Below, one piece after another: positions 35,213 to 48,600 of a DNA stretch of 64,000 bases (its first letter is position 1; the number at the start of each line of letters is the position of its first letter). This DNA comes from Vigna angularis (lineage: Eukaryota; Streptophyta; Magnoliopsida; Fabales; Fabaceae). Location of the stretch: positions 12,148,501 through 12,212,500 of the forward strand of contig NC_068973.1 of the NCBI RefSeq assembly GCF_016808095.1. Direction: 5' to 3'. Below the pieces are notes generated by a model. It searched no databases, had not been told where the DNA came from, and worked only from the letters and a program-made list of their open reading frames with translations. A program made the position numbers and the translations under genes.

Positions 35213-36310
35213 TTATTATAATTTTTTTAAATGTTAATTGTAACTTTTTTTATTTTTTTATAATTTTACAATTATTTGTTGTATAATTTTTTTATTGATA
35301 TTTTAAATTGTATGTTTTTTCTATTCAATTTTAATTTTTAATTTTATGTTTTGTTTCTTTTTATAAATTTGGAATATTTATTAACTGTTATTAAATTTAT
35401 TTTTTTGTTTGAAATTATATGAATTTTTGCTAATTTTTTTATAACTGTTTAATTTAATTTTAGCTGATTTTTTTAAATATTACAATCATATTTATTTGTT
35501 ATTTGATTTTTTTTAATTTTTTATTTGAAATTTTAGCAATTTTCTTAAATTTGGTTAATTGTTTTTTTTTGTTTTTTTATTTTGCAAAAATTATTATGTA
35601 TTATTTATTATTTATTTATTTTAAATTTAACGAAATTTGTTAATTATTTTGAATTTTATATTTTATATTTTTTAAAATTTATAATTATATTTTTTATATA
35701 ATTTTTGCTTATTTTGTTATTTTAAATTTTATGATTTTTATTAATATATCTGAATTGTTTATTTTATAATATGTTTGTTTTTTAAAATTTTGAAATATTT
35801 AAGTTTTGTTTTTTTTTGTTAATTGAAATTGTATGATTCTTGTTTTATATTTTTTGTTTTTAATTGTTTATTTTATATTTTTTTGGTTATTTTAAATTTT
35901 GCAATTGTTTTTCATGTGTAACTTAATTTGTTATTAAATATTTGAAATTTTACGAAATTTGTTAAATTTTTGAAATTGTTGAATTATTTATTTTGTTGGT
36001 TTTTATTTTTCTTTTGAAACTTTTGTCATTTTTGCATTTTGTTATTTCAAATTTAACAATTTTTGCTAATTTGTTGTATAATTTTAATTTAGTAATTTTT
36101 TTTGTGTTTTTTTATTTGAAATTTTTCTAATTATGTGGATTTTTTTAATTGTTTATGTTATATGTGTTTGGTATTTTTTAATTTGTAATTGTTTTGATTT
36201 GTTTTATAATTTTTGTTTTTTTTACTTGAATTTTTGTCTTATTTTTTAATATTTTATATTAATTATTAATGTTATATTTTGATGGTTATTATAATTTTGT
36301 AATTTTATAT
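35200..36310 (+). repeat. T-rich, strand-asymmetric degenerate repeat tract
   Basis: About 1.1 kb in which T far exceeds A on this strand and G/C are rare. Degenerate recurrences of TTATTTGAAATTTTAGCAAT, TTTAACGAAATTTGTTAATT and TTTTTGCTAATTTGTTG are spread through it, suggesting an expanded and decayed minisatellite. It might also be an intron of a mobile element, since a coding-like segment follows at 36327. Confidence 0.55.
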
Positions 36311-36326
36311 ATTTTGGTTAAGAAAG

Positions 36327-36485
36327 ATTGTCAGAACAAGTGATGCATCTAGCTATCGTGGTGAAAGTTCATCAAAGGGTGGGACGAGAAGAAGACCTAC
36401 GACATCAGCTGGTAGAGCACAGACTCAAGAAGCCAATGCTGATGTGATTGAATTAGTGAAGACTATTAAGACTATATATTGTTGA
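36327..36485 (+). pseudogene. Coding-like fragment resembling the N-terminus of transposon-associated PMD-type proteins
   Basis: A 53-codon stretch reads IVRTSDASSYRGESSSKGG followed by TRRRPTTSAGRAQTQEANA and DVIELV, then a stop. The VRT...RRRPT-SA phrasing resembles the start of plant-mobile-domain-like proteins common in legume repeats. The rest of such a protein is absent. The assignment is from memory and weak. Confidence 0.3.
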
Positions 36486-36799
36486 GCAAGGGGATGTTAA
36501 CCCGTTATACACAACATGTTGCATTTGCTTTGTGCCAATCCGGGTTAATACATAACTTGAATTTTAATTGCTACTTAGTTGGTTCTATTTATTTTTTGTT
36601 ATATATTTTGTTGGTGTTGTTGTGTAAGATCGGGGGATCTCTCATGGCAAAAAAGTTAATACATTTGGATTATACCATGAGACAATTAAGCCTTTTGTCT
36701 TAATATTTTGTCCTATGCCCTTAGTGAACTTATCGTATGACTATGATGATAAGGGATTAATCATGACATTTGTTGAGAGGTGACACTTTGAGACAAATA

Positions 36800-38692
36800 C
36801 TTTTCATCTCCTGTTGTTATTGTTGAGTAAGGGTTTGTGTATGCATAATGATAGGGTTTATGTCTGTGTTGGGTTTTCCCTATGAAAGTATGTATGGTTT
36901 TGTTGCGTTATCCCATAAACATATATATTGATGCTAAGGGGGAATAAAGTCATGATGTTTGGAGTTTTTACCATGTAAATATTTGTTGTAAAGAGTGGTA
37001 TGATGATCATATGTAATATGTTGGGGTTATTTGGGTTGTAATTTGCATAATGTTGGGTTTTGAATGATTCAAATGATGTAATGTATGTATTTGGGTCTGT
37101 TTACAAGAGTATGCGAGGCTTGAATGCATACATGATGTGTTAAGTATGATTCCTCGTGGTTTACGGGTGATGTTTGTATGCTTTGAATACTTGATGTTTG
37201 TCAAGAATGAGTTTGGGTTCAACAATAGTCGATTATCTTAAGTGATAATCGATTATTTGCACATCGTTTTTTAGTTCGTCACTGGAATAATCAATTATCT
37301 GGGATGATGATCAATTATCCTTTCATATTTTGAAATGCTGAAAAATTGGTATTGAAGTTGTATGCAATAATTGATTATCATCCGTGATAATCAATTATCC
37401 TAGTGTATTTTTGCTGGAAAAGTGCATTTTAGGGAAGAATGGACGAGTGACAAATGTATGAACTGCAGAACATGACGAATGAGAATAGTTGATGTGTTTA
37501 GGGTCATGTTTGATTTATGAGTGGTGATGGAGCATGAATGTGTGATGAAATGCACAAGGGTGTGTATGGTTGATTAGTGAGCATGAGACATGGGAGATTA
37601 GTCTACTTGTTGTACCTAGTAAATCCTAAGACTATTTGCGATAAGGACTCCCTTTGGCATTGATTGTTGAAAAAGGAGTGACTCTCTTTGACATTGGTTG
37701 TTGAAAAGAGAGTGATGTTCTCTTTGACAAATAATTGTAGAAAAGAGAATGGTAATCGAGTGTTGAATCTTCTTTGGTGTAAGGATAGATGTTCCACCTT
37801 GTGTGATGGGGTAATAGGTCCAAAGTCAAAAGAGGGATGACTCAAGTCTGCCTGTAGGGGAGGCTACAAGTGGGTGAGGTAAGCTATAAGAGTGTGATTG
37901 AGTCTTATCATGATGGAGTTCATGGTTTAGTGATGCTCATGGTGTTGTTCATGATTGGGATAATCATGATGATGGTGTATCTATGATGATAATTATGGTA
38001 TTGAAGATGTTCCTGGTTATGCTATATGGATAGTGGTGTTACTATAATGGTTATAGTAAGCAGTTATTTTAGGTGCTAATGAGTGGATAGACTAAGGGTC
38101 TAGGTGTGAGATGTTGGAGATGACATCAATGGTTAAAGATCGAGGATTGAGGTTCAAGGATCGATGATCGAGTAATTCATTATGATTTAATTATTTGTGT
38201 TAGATGATTAGAAATTTTATTGTTAATACTTTTGTGTATGGGGTGTTTGATTATTATTGATATAATCAGTATGTATATATCTTGTTTTTATGATTATTTT
38301 ATCGATAGCTTGCCCCATACGTTGTATTGTGCATTTGTGAATGAATTTATCGGCGATGATCGTATAATGCGTTATACATGAGCATATGATATTGCATATG
38401 TTCCAAAGGCATGATAGATTCGTGAGATGACAGGGGATATTTGGATTTCTTTAAAAAGTTCTTTTGGTATAGACTTTTGAAACAAGGTAATTGTAGTTTT
38501 TTTATTTCCTTAATCATTTTAATTACTTTTGGAATAATGTAATTGAACAAGACTTTTGAAACTATTATGTTTTGAATAAATTATGCATATTTAAAAGTTA
38601 AGGTTGTTGAAAAATATGTTTCTGCGTTATAAGAAAGTTTATAAATATTCATTTCTTTTAACCCGTGGTATCTCAGAATTGAGGTATTACAT
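36800..38692 (+). mobile_element. Probable gypsy-type LTR remnant
   Basis: Non-coding sequence with G/T-rich phrasing, short direct repeats (AAAAGAGAGTGA and GACATTGGTTGTTG blocks at 37650-37750) and a terminal GAGGTATTACA at about 38682-38692, the common end of gypsy LTRs. It contains the third ATAATCGATTAT cluster. No pol coding and no partner LTR were found. Confidence 0.35.
37225..37400. repeat. Cluster of palindromic ATAATCGATTAT motifs, site 3
   Basis: Copies and near-copies such as GATAATCGATTAT, ATAATCAATTATC and ATAATTGATTATC lie within 175 bp in a probable LTR. Confidence 0.65.
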
Positions 38693-38699
38693 GTCATAT

Positions 38700-40125
38700 T
38701 TTTTTCTTCAAATTAATAGAAGATTTAGGAATAAAATTAAGAGGTAATAGAATTTAAATTTATGTGACATAGTCTAGTATGCTAAAAATCACAACTTTCA
38801 AACATTTGTATTAATCAAAGAAAAACTACTAGATATTTCACTAAAAGATAAAGACATAAGATTTAATTTAAACAAATCATCCTAAATGTATACTTTAACC
38901 AAAAAAAACACACCATGTCTAATAATAAGAATCATATTAGTATCATAAACACATTTCTAACCATGTTGGACTAACAAGGAAGTATTTTTAATTTTAGAAA
39001 CATGGAAAACTCTATTTAAAATAAAATGATTTTTAGAACATAACTCTAATTTTACTTGACTCTCTCTTAGAACATATGTCATGCTCTTACTCCCCTACTC
39101 ACAACATACATACTTATTTCCTTTCATATGGTAAATTAGACGCAACACTCATATTAATAGTGTCAACGACATTCGCAACAAGTTTTGGCTAGATCATAAA
39201 TTCGCCCACAAACAAAACAAGACATGTTATTTCCCATATCTTTATCTTTGTGTTTTTGTTGTTTTTATTAGAGAAGTTGTTTTTTGTTTTAGAAAAGATG
39301 TCTTTTCACAAACATATTTTTATTAAAATGAAGTTTTTTTTAAGGATTTTGGATTAAGCTTAAAGTAGTTCTCAGACTTAGAGTTCTCAACCAAATAAGT
39401 GTTGAAATTAGACTTAGAATTTTGAACAAACTTTTGTTAAGGAATTTTTTTTCTCAATACAAAGACACACAAGCAAATCATTAAATGAGAAATTTTTAGG
39501 TTTTAAACTTCAAGCACAGTTAAATCGTAAAGATGAAAACTTTGAGATCAAAAGAGTCACAAGAAGGATGTTATAATATATTTTTCAATTTTATATCATA
39601 AACAATATTTTCAAAATCATTTGATTAAAAATAGGTTTATTATCTAACATTTGAAATTCAATTATTTTTTTTTTTCACAATATCTAGATAAACCTTTTTT
39701 CACAAATTAATATTTAAGTTCAAGTGCTTCCAATGATTCAATAATAGTTTTAGTATGACAAAATATTGTGTGCATATTATCATATAAAACACTTAAAATA
39801 TGTTAATGTTGAAGCATCACTTAATAATAGAAGAATTAGTAACTTTAAAAATCACATAAAATAACCCTATTTCAATAAGTCACAAGTTCGTCCAGTAGAA
39901 AAAAATTATCCGTAAATTTTGTAAGCTTATTTGAGAATGACTTCATTATATCCATAATAAAAATAAATATTATATAATATTATCTCTGGCTTTTGCAATA
40001 AATGAAATAATGAAGAATAAACTAAAAGATTTCTCTATAATAATGATAAAAATGAAAATAAAATAGAAAATAATAATAAAAACATAAAAATAATAATAAT
40101 AACAAAAGAATCATCTAATCAATAA
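38700..40125. other. AT-rich intergenic region
   Basis: A-rich on this strand, with AAT repeats near 40000-40110. No gene is supported. Confidence 0.45.
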
Positions 40126-40506
40126 ATGAGATCTCATCCTGCACCTCTCTATTCTTTCGTATTTTCAAGTGTGCCCTTATCAGGAAATCTTTTGACGGTT
40201 TTTTTTATTTTCACCCATTCAACAATTAAAAAAAAGCACTGACCCCTTCCTCCTCTGTCTCTTGGTCGCATTTCATATTCTCCTACACCCCCTTTTTTTC
40301 TCCTTTCTTCTCACGGAATGTTTCTCCCCTCCTGCATTTTATTTGTTGTAGCCTCGCGCTTTATTCTCATAGACTTGTTCTCGTTTGGTGGTTGCATCGT
40401 GGTGGTGGGTGAGCTCTTGCATTGGTGGTTGTGCGGTTGAAGTCCTTGCCGCAACTGAAGTGCGATTGAGAAGCTGTTAGAGTTGGAGATGCGGTTGATG
40501 GTAACC

Positions 40507-40594
40507 GCACTTGGAAATGCGGTTGACGCTCCGCATTTGAAGCTGCAGCCGCACTTGGAAATGCGGTTGACGCTCCGCGTTTGAAGCTGCAGTT
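40507..40594 (+). repeat. 44-bp direct tandem duplication
   Basis: The unit starting GCACTTGGAAATGCGGTTGA occurs at 40507-40550 and 40551-40594 with only a few substitutions. It lies just upstream of the kinase fragment, and a shorter related piece (GATGCGGTTGATG) precedes it. Confidence 0.85.
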
Positions 40595-40686
40595 GATGTT
40601 CACCATAGTTGGAATTGCGGTTTAGGAATTTTTTCTTGATCCTGGGTGTGGTCACCATGGCCTCAGCTTACATCACATTCGAGCTT

Positions 40687-41190
40687 GGGAGGAACACTCT
40701 AATGTTGGATTCAAGCTTCAACGCCAAGCTTGGTGATTTTGGTTTGGCTAGGTTGGTGGATGGTGAAAAGGGGTCACAAACGACGTTTATAGCTGGAACA
40801 AGGGGATACGGTTGCACCAGAATATGTGACCGCAGGGAAAGCTTATAAAGAATCTGACTTATACAATTTTGGAGTTGTATTATTGGAGATAGCGAGTGGA
40901 AGAAAAACCATTGATCTAAAGGCACAGGAGGGGAAGGTACCAATAGTAGAGTGGGTTTGGGAGGTGTATGAATTGGGAGAGATAGTGAAAGTTGCAGACC
41001 CAAAATTGTGTGGAGCATTTGATGATGAACAAATAAAAAGGTTAGTGGGTATAGGTCTTTGGTGTGCTCATTCAAATTACAAATTCAGGCCTTCTGTCAT
41101 GCAAGTCATTCAAATGCTTAAGTTTGAAGCTAAATTGCCAACTCTGCCAAAATGGCTACCTGTTCATAATTTTTATCCTTCAACAGTAAA
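40687..41190 (+). pseudogene. Lectin-receptor-like kinase C-lobe fragment, frameshifted
   Basis: The first frame gives NTLMLDSSFNAKLGDFGLAR with the DFG motif, then the activation-segment text GSQTTFIAGTRGY. At 40810 one extra base shifts the frame, and the next frame continues with APEY, SDLYNFGVVLLEIASGRK, a VADPKL block and CAHSNYKFRPSVMQVIQML, the usual subdomains IX-XI of L-type lectin receptor kinases. The HRD catalytic loop, the whole N-lobe and the extracellular and membrane parts are missing, as is the M expected before APEY. It cannot make an active kinase. It lies within the long-TIR element and is probably captured rather than decayed in place. Confidence 0.85.
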
Positions 41191-41413
41191 AAGTAAATTT
41201 TTCATCGTCTTCAAACACTGTACATACCCAGCAAAGGGGGTGTAGGGGAATATGAAACGTGTCAAAGAGAGGCAGAGTAGGAAGGGGGTTGGTGCCTATT
41301 TTTAATTGTTAAATGGGTTAAATAATAAAAAAGTAGTAAAAGGATTTCCTAACAAGGATGTAGTTGGAAATATGAAAAAAATATAGAGAGACGCACGATG
41401 AGATGATATTAGC

Positions 41414-42640
<1,227 letters not shown>

Positions 42641-42649
42641 AAAAGTAAA

Positions 42650-45600
42650 ATGACCACAGTGCCTCCACCCTCTCCTCCTCCGCGCTCCGCCTCCGATTCC
42701 GGCAACACCTCTCCCACCGGCAAGGTGAGTCATTTCACGCTCCTCAACTTCACGCATGCACACACGCCTCTATGCTGATTATTCCCACGCTTTTCTCTTC
42801 TAAGGTGGAAGCTGCTACAAACAACGGGAATTGTAACGTCGACGATAAGAAACCTAATTTTACCGATGGGCTTGAGTAAGTTCCTCCCATTTTTCTTTTT
42901 ATTTTTCTGTTTTGCTCGTTATTCACTGTTGGTGCTAATGTTCTGTGTATAGAGACTTTTTTTTCTTTGTTTTTGTTTTGGAATTTCCTGAGATCTTGAA
43001 GTGAATGGCTTGCTAGTTTAAAGTTGTAAATTTCAAGCGGCTATAGCTGCTTTTATTTTCGTTGCCATGGCAATGTCATTGATGATTATGAGCGGGCTCT
43101 GATCCCAGTCAATTTTTTGTGTATGGGTCTGTATCTTTAGGTCTTGTGATTCGTGTTCTGTTTTTGAACTTAAAGTTAATGATTATAGGAAAGATGAAGA
43201 GAGATGGATGAGGAAAAAAGATAAAAACAATGGATGGAGATTGAAATCATGCAGAAGAAATGGTCATAGAAAATTTTAACAAGAATTTTGGACAATATTG
43301 CGTACCTTGTTGAGATAGAATTTCTTGTTGGTCAAGTAGTTTAGCGGCATTGATTTGCTCACCTTCTGTATCTGGGCTTTTTTCTTCTCCCATGAGGTGT
43401 TTCCACACCCTTTAGATGTGAGTCTAACCCCACTTAAATTTCCAATGGAATGGCTGTGACCATAGGTGCTTCCTGCTAGACTAAATCACCTGCAATGTGA
43501 GTAAAGGTTGCTCAGATAAAACAGACCATGTCAAATAGACGAAGTACCAAGTTTCAAGCTTAAGTGGCAGCAAGATGTTTAAATTTATCACGCATTTGGA
43601 AATAAATGTGATCAATAGTAGAACTATTTCAAGCCATTTTTGAGATATTGATGAAGGACTGCAAATGTTGTTTTTTGTGTTGAAATTACATTGTTATCTG
43701 CATTTTAAAGCAGATTCTTCTGTATATTTAATATATTTTGCTCTGAATGAGAATCTCCTTTGAACTCATTACTTTTTGTCATAGCAATATGCAATTTTAG
43801 TTGAAAGCATAAATCTCTATGTTTGTTCAATTTACTACCTAGCTGTGTCACCTTCTATATTGTGGTCATAATTTAGTGACATCTTTTTTGGGAAACTAGG
43901 GAAAGTTTAAGAGTTTACTTCTCTTTTAATATCTTCTTATTTTGTGCATATTGTCCATCCAAATTCCTTCTCACCATAGGAGTTTAGGAAGATCAAAACC
44001 ATATCAGTATCTCATGGTGCTGACTGAAAATTTTCATGGATGTTTGTAAATAAATTAAACTGCACATCTGGTCTCTTTAGTCATAATTTCATAGTCAGTT
44101 ACACAGTCATCAGTTTTCCCCGTACATAGTCATTAGTTTCCTCCAATATGCCCATCACGTCCACATTCTCAGTGAGTGATATTTCCCTGACACACCTCTG
44201 TTATTGTCAGATTTAATTCTTCTTCCCCTTTATTTCATTCTGTTTTTGACAAGAAAATCCAGTTTAGAGTGCTGTAAAGTTTGAGTCTTGTATTCTAAAG
44301 GACACAAATTCAAAATCGTTGGGTTGAAAAGTGTTACTAGCTGCAAGTTATTTATCCAAACTGAAATAATTTATCATATTCTTCAATTTACAGTCACTTG
44401 GACAGTCCACAGTGCATTGAGAGATTCAGAAAATATGACAATGATTACGCTCATCGATTGTTGGCAAAATATTTCTCTAACAAAAACCTTTATGGAGGTA
44501 TGCAAAACATTAGCTATTTAAGAAGGAATATGCAGATAACTCACTATGCATTATAACATGTTTGCTTTCCCCACTACTATCATTACATTTTCCTTTGATT
44601 TATGTGTGAAGAGCCCTTATTGCGTACCTTTTTGAACATTTTTGCTGCTGTTTGTGTATATTGCTTTAATTTATTACCTTGAATTTGTTTACCTACAAGA
44701 GCCCATTTGATTGCTTTTTCATTGCAAAAAACATTACTTTTGTATTTGTAAATTTATAAGATGTACTAAACTAGAGATATCAATTTTAAATGAACAAATG
44801 AATATCATCAAAAAACTAAATGTGAGCTTCAGATCAAGTTCATTCGGAAGAGGGTGTGTTTATTGTCAGTGGAAAGAGATCAATCAACATTTTGAAGCTA
44901 TGGTTAAGCAAAGATATGTACAGAAAACTCTGACGGATAATAGTGGCTTAATGAAGAAAGAACATGTATGACTAAATGAAATAAGTTGCACTTATTAAAG
45001 AGAGATTTATATAGAAAATCATATGAACATTCCATTTTATTCTATGATCTAATTTAACTAATAATAATATTTTAAAATAAAATAAAATTTAAAAGCTAAT
45101 ATTTTAGTTTCAGAGTTCTAGCAACACACTCTACTAAAATTATTAGTTAAAGTATATGAAATAACACAATTTTTTATAGTAACCCCTTATTTAAGTAGTC
45201 TTCTTATTCTCTACCTTTCTATAACTTCTAACCAAACAATTGGGTTGTGCTAGAGAGAATATTATTAGCATGGTAGTTGAATTGAGATACAAATTATGTA
45301 TCAAAGAACTTATATTTTAAATCGTGAGTTGTTTTGTACTGTTAATCATAAGTTTCATAAACATTAAAAAATGTAACATATATTTAAATATAAAAGATAT
45401 ATAAACATGCAAAGATACAATTAATAACAAAATAACCTCAGTCAAAAAGAATGGTTGATTGTGTATTTACTACACAATTTCAGTAACACAACCTTCGAAA
45501 AAAATAGTGTGGTTGTTGCATAAGATAAGATTCCTATAACCATAGTTATATGCTACCAAACGAATTTTGTAGATGTCATCAAAGTTCACAAATGCCGTCT

Positions 45601-48600
45601 TTTCTAGTTGCACATGGTGGCGCGTTGTCTTCTCTGGCTTTGATCATCATCGTTGGACTTGTCACGGTCTCCTCTCTCTGGATCTGGCTTTGCTGTCTTG
45701 ATTGGAGAATTTTGGATTTTTAGGATTTCTCTCTCCTTTTTATCTAAAGCTTCTTCTGAACTTGCTTTCAATAACATAAATGAAAATGTTGAAGATGAAG
45801 GAAAATTAAAGTCGTATCTGCTTGAAAAAACTACAAACGTAATTGGTGATGAAATAAATGAACTAGAAAAGTAAATTCTAGAGACATAAAATGCAAGAAA
45901 ATAAATTACCAAGGATTAAACAAGAATTGGTAAAAGAAATCAACTAAAGCGGTAACCCAAATTGCTACCATCATCATCACTAGAGTTTCCATTATCAAAG
46001 TGTATGTGTTGTAAATACAATTTGTCACACCATTTTAAACACAAATTACCTATTTATATTTTCCTACCCTTTTTGACAGTTAAGCCAATATAAAAACAAA
46101 AAGAAAATTACATAATAATCAGATTAATTGTCTAAAACGGCTCACATTGCATCAATTATGCCTGGTAAGCCCAATCATTGAAGCAATTACTTTTACCCAG
46201 CGTCTCCTTCGATTTTCATGTAACTTCTCCTTTGATTTCGAGTGTCTTTTTCGGTACATTTTGAGTTTGCCTCTTCCTCTGTCATCCCCTGACTCTTTCA
46301 CTGACCCTTTCTCGATATTCTATATGATCATATATTTATTGACTCATTGAAAGTGACATTTGCAGTAAATCATATATTCCTCCACTTGTAGTTATTGACT
46401 CTGGGATTCCAATTCTGTATATTATATATTCTTCAATAAAATCGATTACATCTTTCTGATCCACTTCTTTCCCTTCAATGGGATAGCTTTAATCCATTTA
46501 GTGAAATAATCTACTGTCACAATTATATACTTATGACCTCGAAAAGAATGTAGATAAATTTGTCCTAATGGAAAAATAGCATGACCTCTAACTCAACAAT
46601 TGAAAAAAGATAAGTTCCAATGGGATGATTCTGCTTAAGCTGCATTTGATAGTTTGAAAACAGCTATGACTCAAGTGTCTGTACTTGTTGTCCTTGACTT
46701 TGAAAAGACCTTTTGTGGTGGAAGTTGATGCTTCAAGAAAAGGGCTAGGAGTTGTTTTGATGCAAGGAGGGCAACCCGTAGCCTAGATGAGTCAAACTCT
46801 ATGAGAAAGCCTTGAATAAATCTGTTTATGAGAAAGAATTAATGGTTGTGGTCATGGGAATACAAAATGGAGGCATTAGGAAAACACTTCATTGTTCATA
46901 CAGATCAAAAGAGTTTGAAGTTTCTAGTTGATAAAAGATTGATGAGTGAGGAACAATATAGGTGGATCTCTAAGTTGTTGGGGTTTGATTTTGAATTAAA
47001 TAAAAAGAAGGAATAGAAAATAGAGCAACGGATGCTCTTTCTAGGAAGTTGCAATATTCAATTATTAGTACGGTTCAATTCTTTGAATGGGAAGAGTTAG
47101 AAGCTGAAATTGAGAAAGATGTGAAGTTGAAAAAGATCCTTCAAGATCTGTTGGTGAAGGAGGGCAAGCATCCATCCAAGGTATAAATTGAGCAATGGGA
47201 AGTTATACTATAAGGACAAGTTGGTTATTCCTAAAGACTCCTAAAAGATCAACTTAATTTTGAAGGAATTTCATAATATTGCGGTGGGAGAGCACTCGGC
47301 ATACTTCCGAACTTACAAAAGGATTGCTAGCTTGTTCTTTTAGGAAGAAATGAGGAAGAACATTCAATAGTACGTGATGACTGTTGCAACCCTTACTTGT
47401 TCCCAAACAAATTTGGACTGACATTTCTATGGATTTCATTAGGAGTCTAACAAAGGCAGGAGGAAAGGATACAATATTAGTTGTGGTTGATAGACTCACA
47501 AAATATGCTCACTTTATTGCTTTTGCACATCCTTATAATGCCAAGGATGTTGCTGATTTATTTTTGAAGGAAGTGGTAAAACTTCATGGATTTCTAGAAT
47601 CCATTGTTTAAGTTGGTTGAGACTAAGATGAAGCTCAGTTTTTTCATATCATTGGAAGTCTCAAATCGACTAAAGATAAGGTCAATTTAGAGTATATATA
47701 TGGGTACAAACATCACCTTACAAGCCAATTTTGTGGGGTTGAGTTAGGCTTAAAGTTCACTTCTTAACATGGTATTAGAGCCATGGGTTAAATCTTATCT
47801 TAGTGAGTTTTGTGTTTGTTGGGCATATCATTCTACCAGCTATAAGATCGCTATCGAACCACCCATGAATGTCTAGTTCCACTTACGAGATGAATATACT
47901 TTGGCGTGAGGGGGTGTGTTGGAAGTCTTACATCGACTGGAGATAATGTCAATCTAGAGTATATATGTCGGTGCAAACCTCATGTTACAAGCTGCTTTTG
48001 TGGAGTTGAGTTTGATTTAAAGTTTGGTTCATAACAATTCGTAGACAGATGAGCAAACTAAAATGGTGAACTAATGCTTGGAGACTTATTTGTGATGCAT
48101 GACAGACACTAAACCCAGACATTGACTTAAGTGGCTTTGTTGGGCTGAATATTGGTATAATACCAACTATCATGAGGCCACTAAGATGACACCTTCAAAG
48201 GCATTGTATGTAAGAGATCCTCCTCATGTGATTAGAGATGTTTCAGCAACTCCTATGAACGAAGTAGCTGTGATGATACAAGACATAAATGAAGTGTTAG
48301 TGAAGTGGAAGAACATGCCAAATTGTGAGAATTCATGGGAATCACTGAGTAACATGATGGAAGCATTTCCTGAACTTCTCCTTGAGGAGAAGGTGAATTT
48401 TAAAGGAAGGTGTTGATACGAACAAAGAATTGGAAGGGCATATTAGGAAGATTCAAAATGTTTATGAGAGGAAGAAGTGGAATCCCATTTGATGGAGACC
48501 ACAGCACATGCACAATGAACAATGATTTTCCTGATATTAGAATTGTCTGGCAGGGTGAGGGAATGTAGGGAGTCTTTTACGTTTTGGGGAGAGAATAGGG

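Larger units (their letters stand above)
40130..41413. mobile_element. Long-TIR element carrying a receptor-kinase fragment (Pack-MULE-like)
   Basis: The left end (about 40130-40310) matches the reverse complement of the right end (about 41225-41413). Shared blocks include CCTACACCCCCTTT, TTTCATATTC, CAACAATTAAAAA against a near-identical copy, GGAAATC and CTCATC near the tips. Between them lie a short tandem duplication and a lectin-receptor-kinase-like C-lobe. The inverted repeats are roughly 180 bp with many mismatches, so the element is older than the one at 6.6 kb. I could not identify a clean 9-bp target duplication, so class assignment to Mutator is by analogy. Confidence 0.65.

Noticed and set aside
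37007..38550. Minus-strand ORFs in the LTR-like region
   Set aside because: Low-complexity translations with no family resemblance, within probable LTR sequence.
40609..41245. A functional receptor kinase gene
   Set aside because: N-lobe and HRD loop are absent, the frame shifts at 40810, and the segment is enclosed by inverted repeats.
45604..46350. Open frames in intron 3 as extra exons
   Set aside because: The phases of exons 3 and 4 match directly, and the frames have no conserved content.
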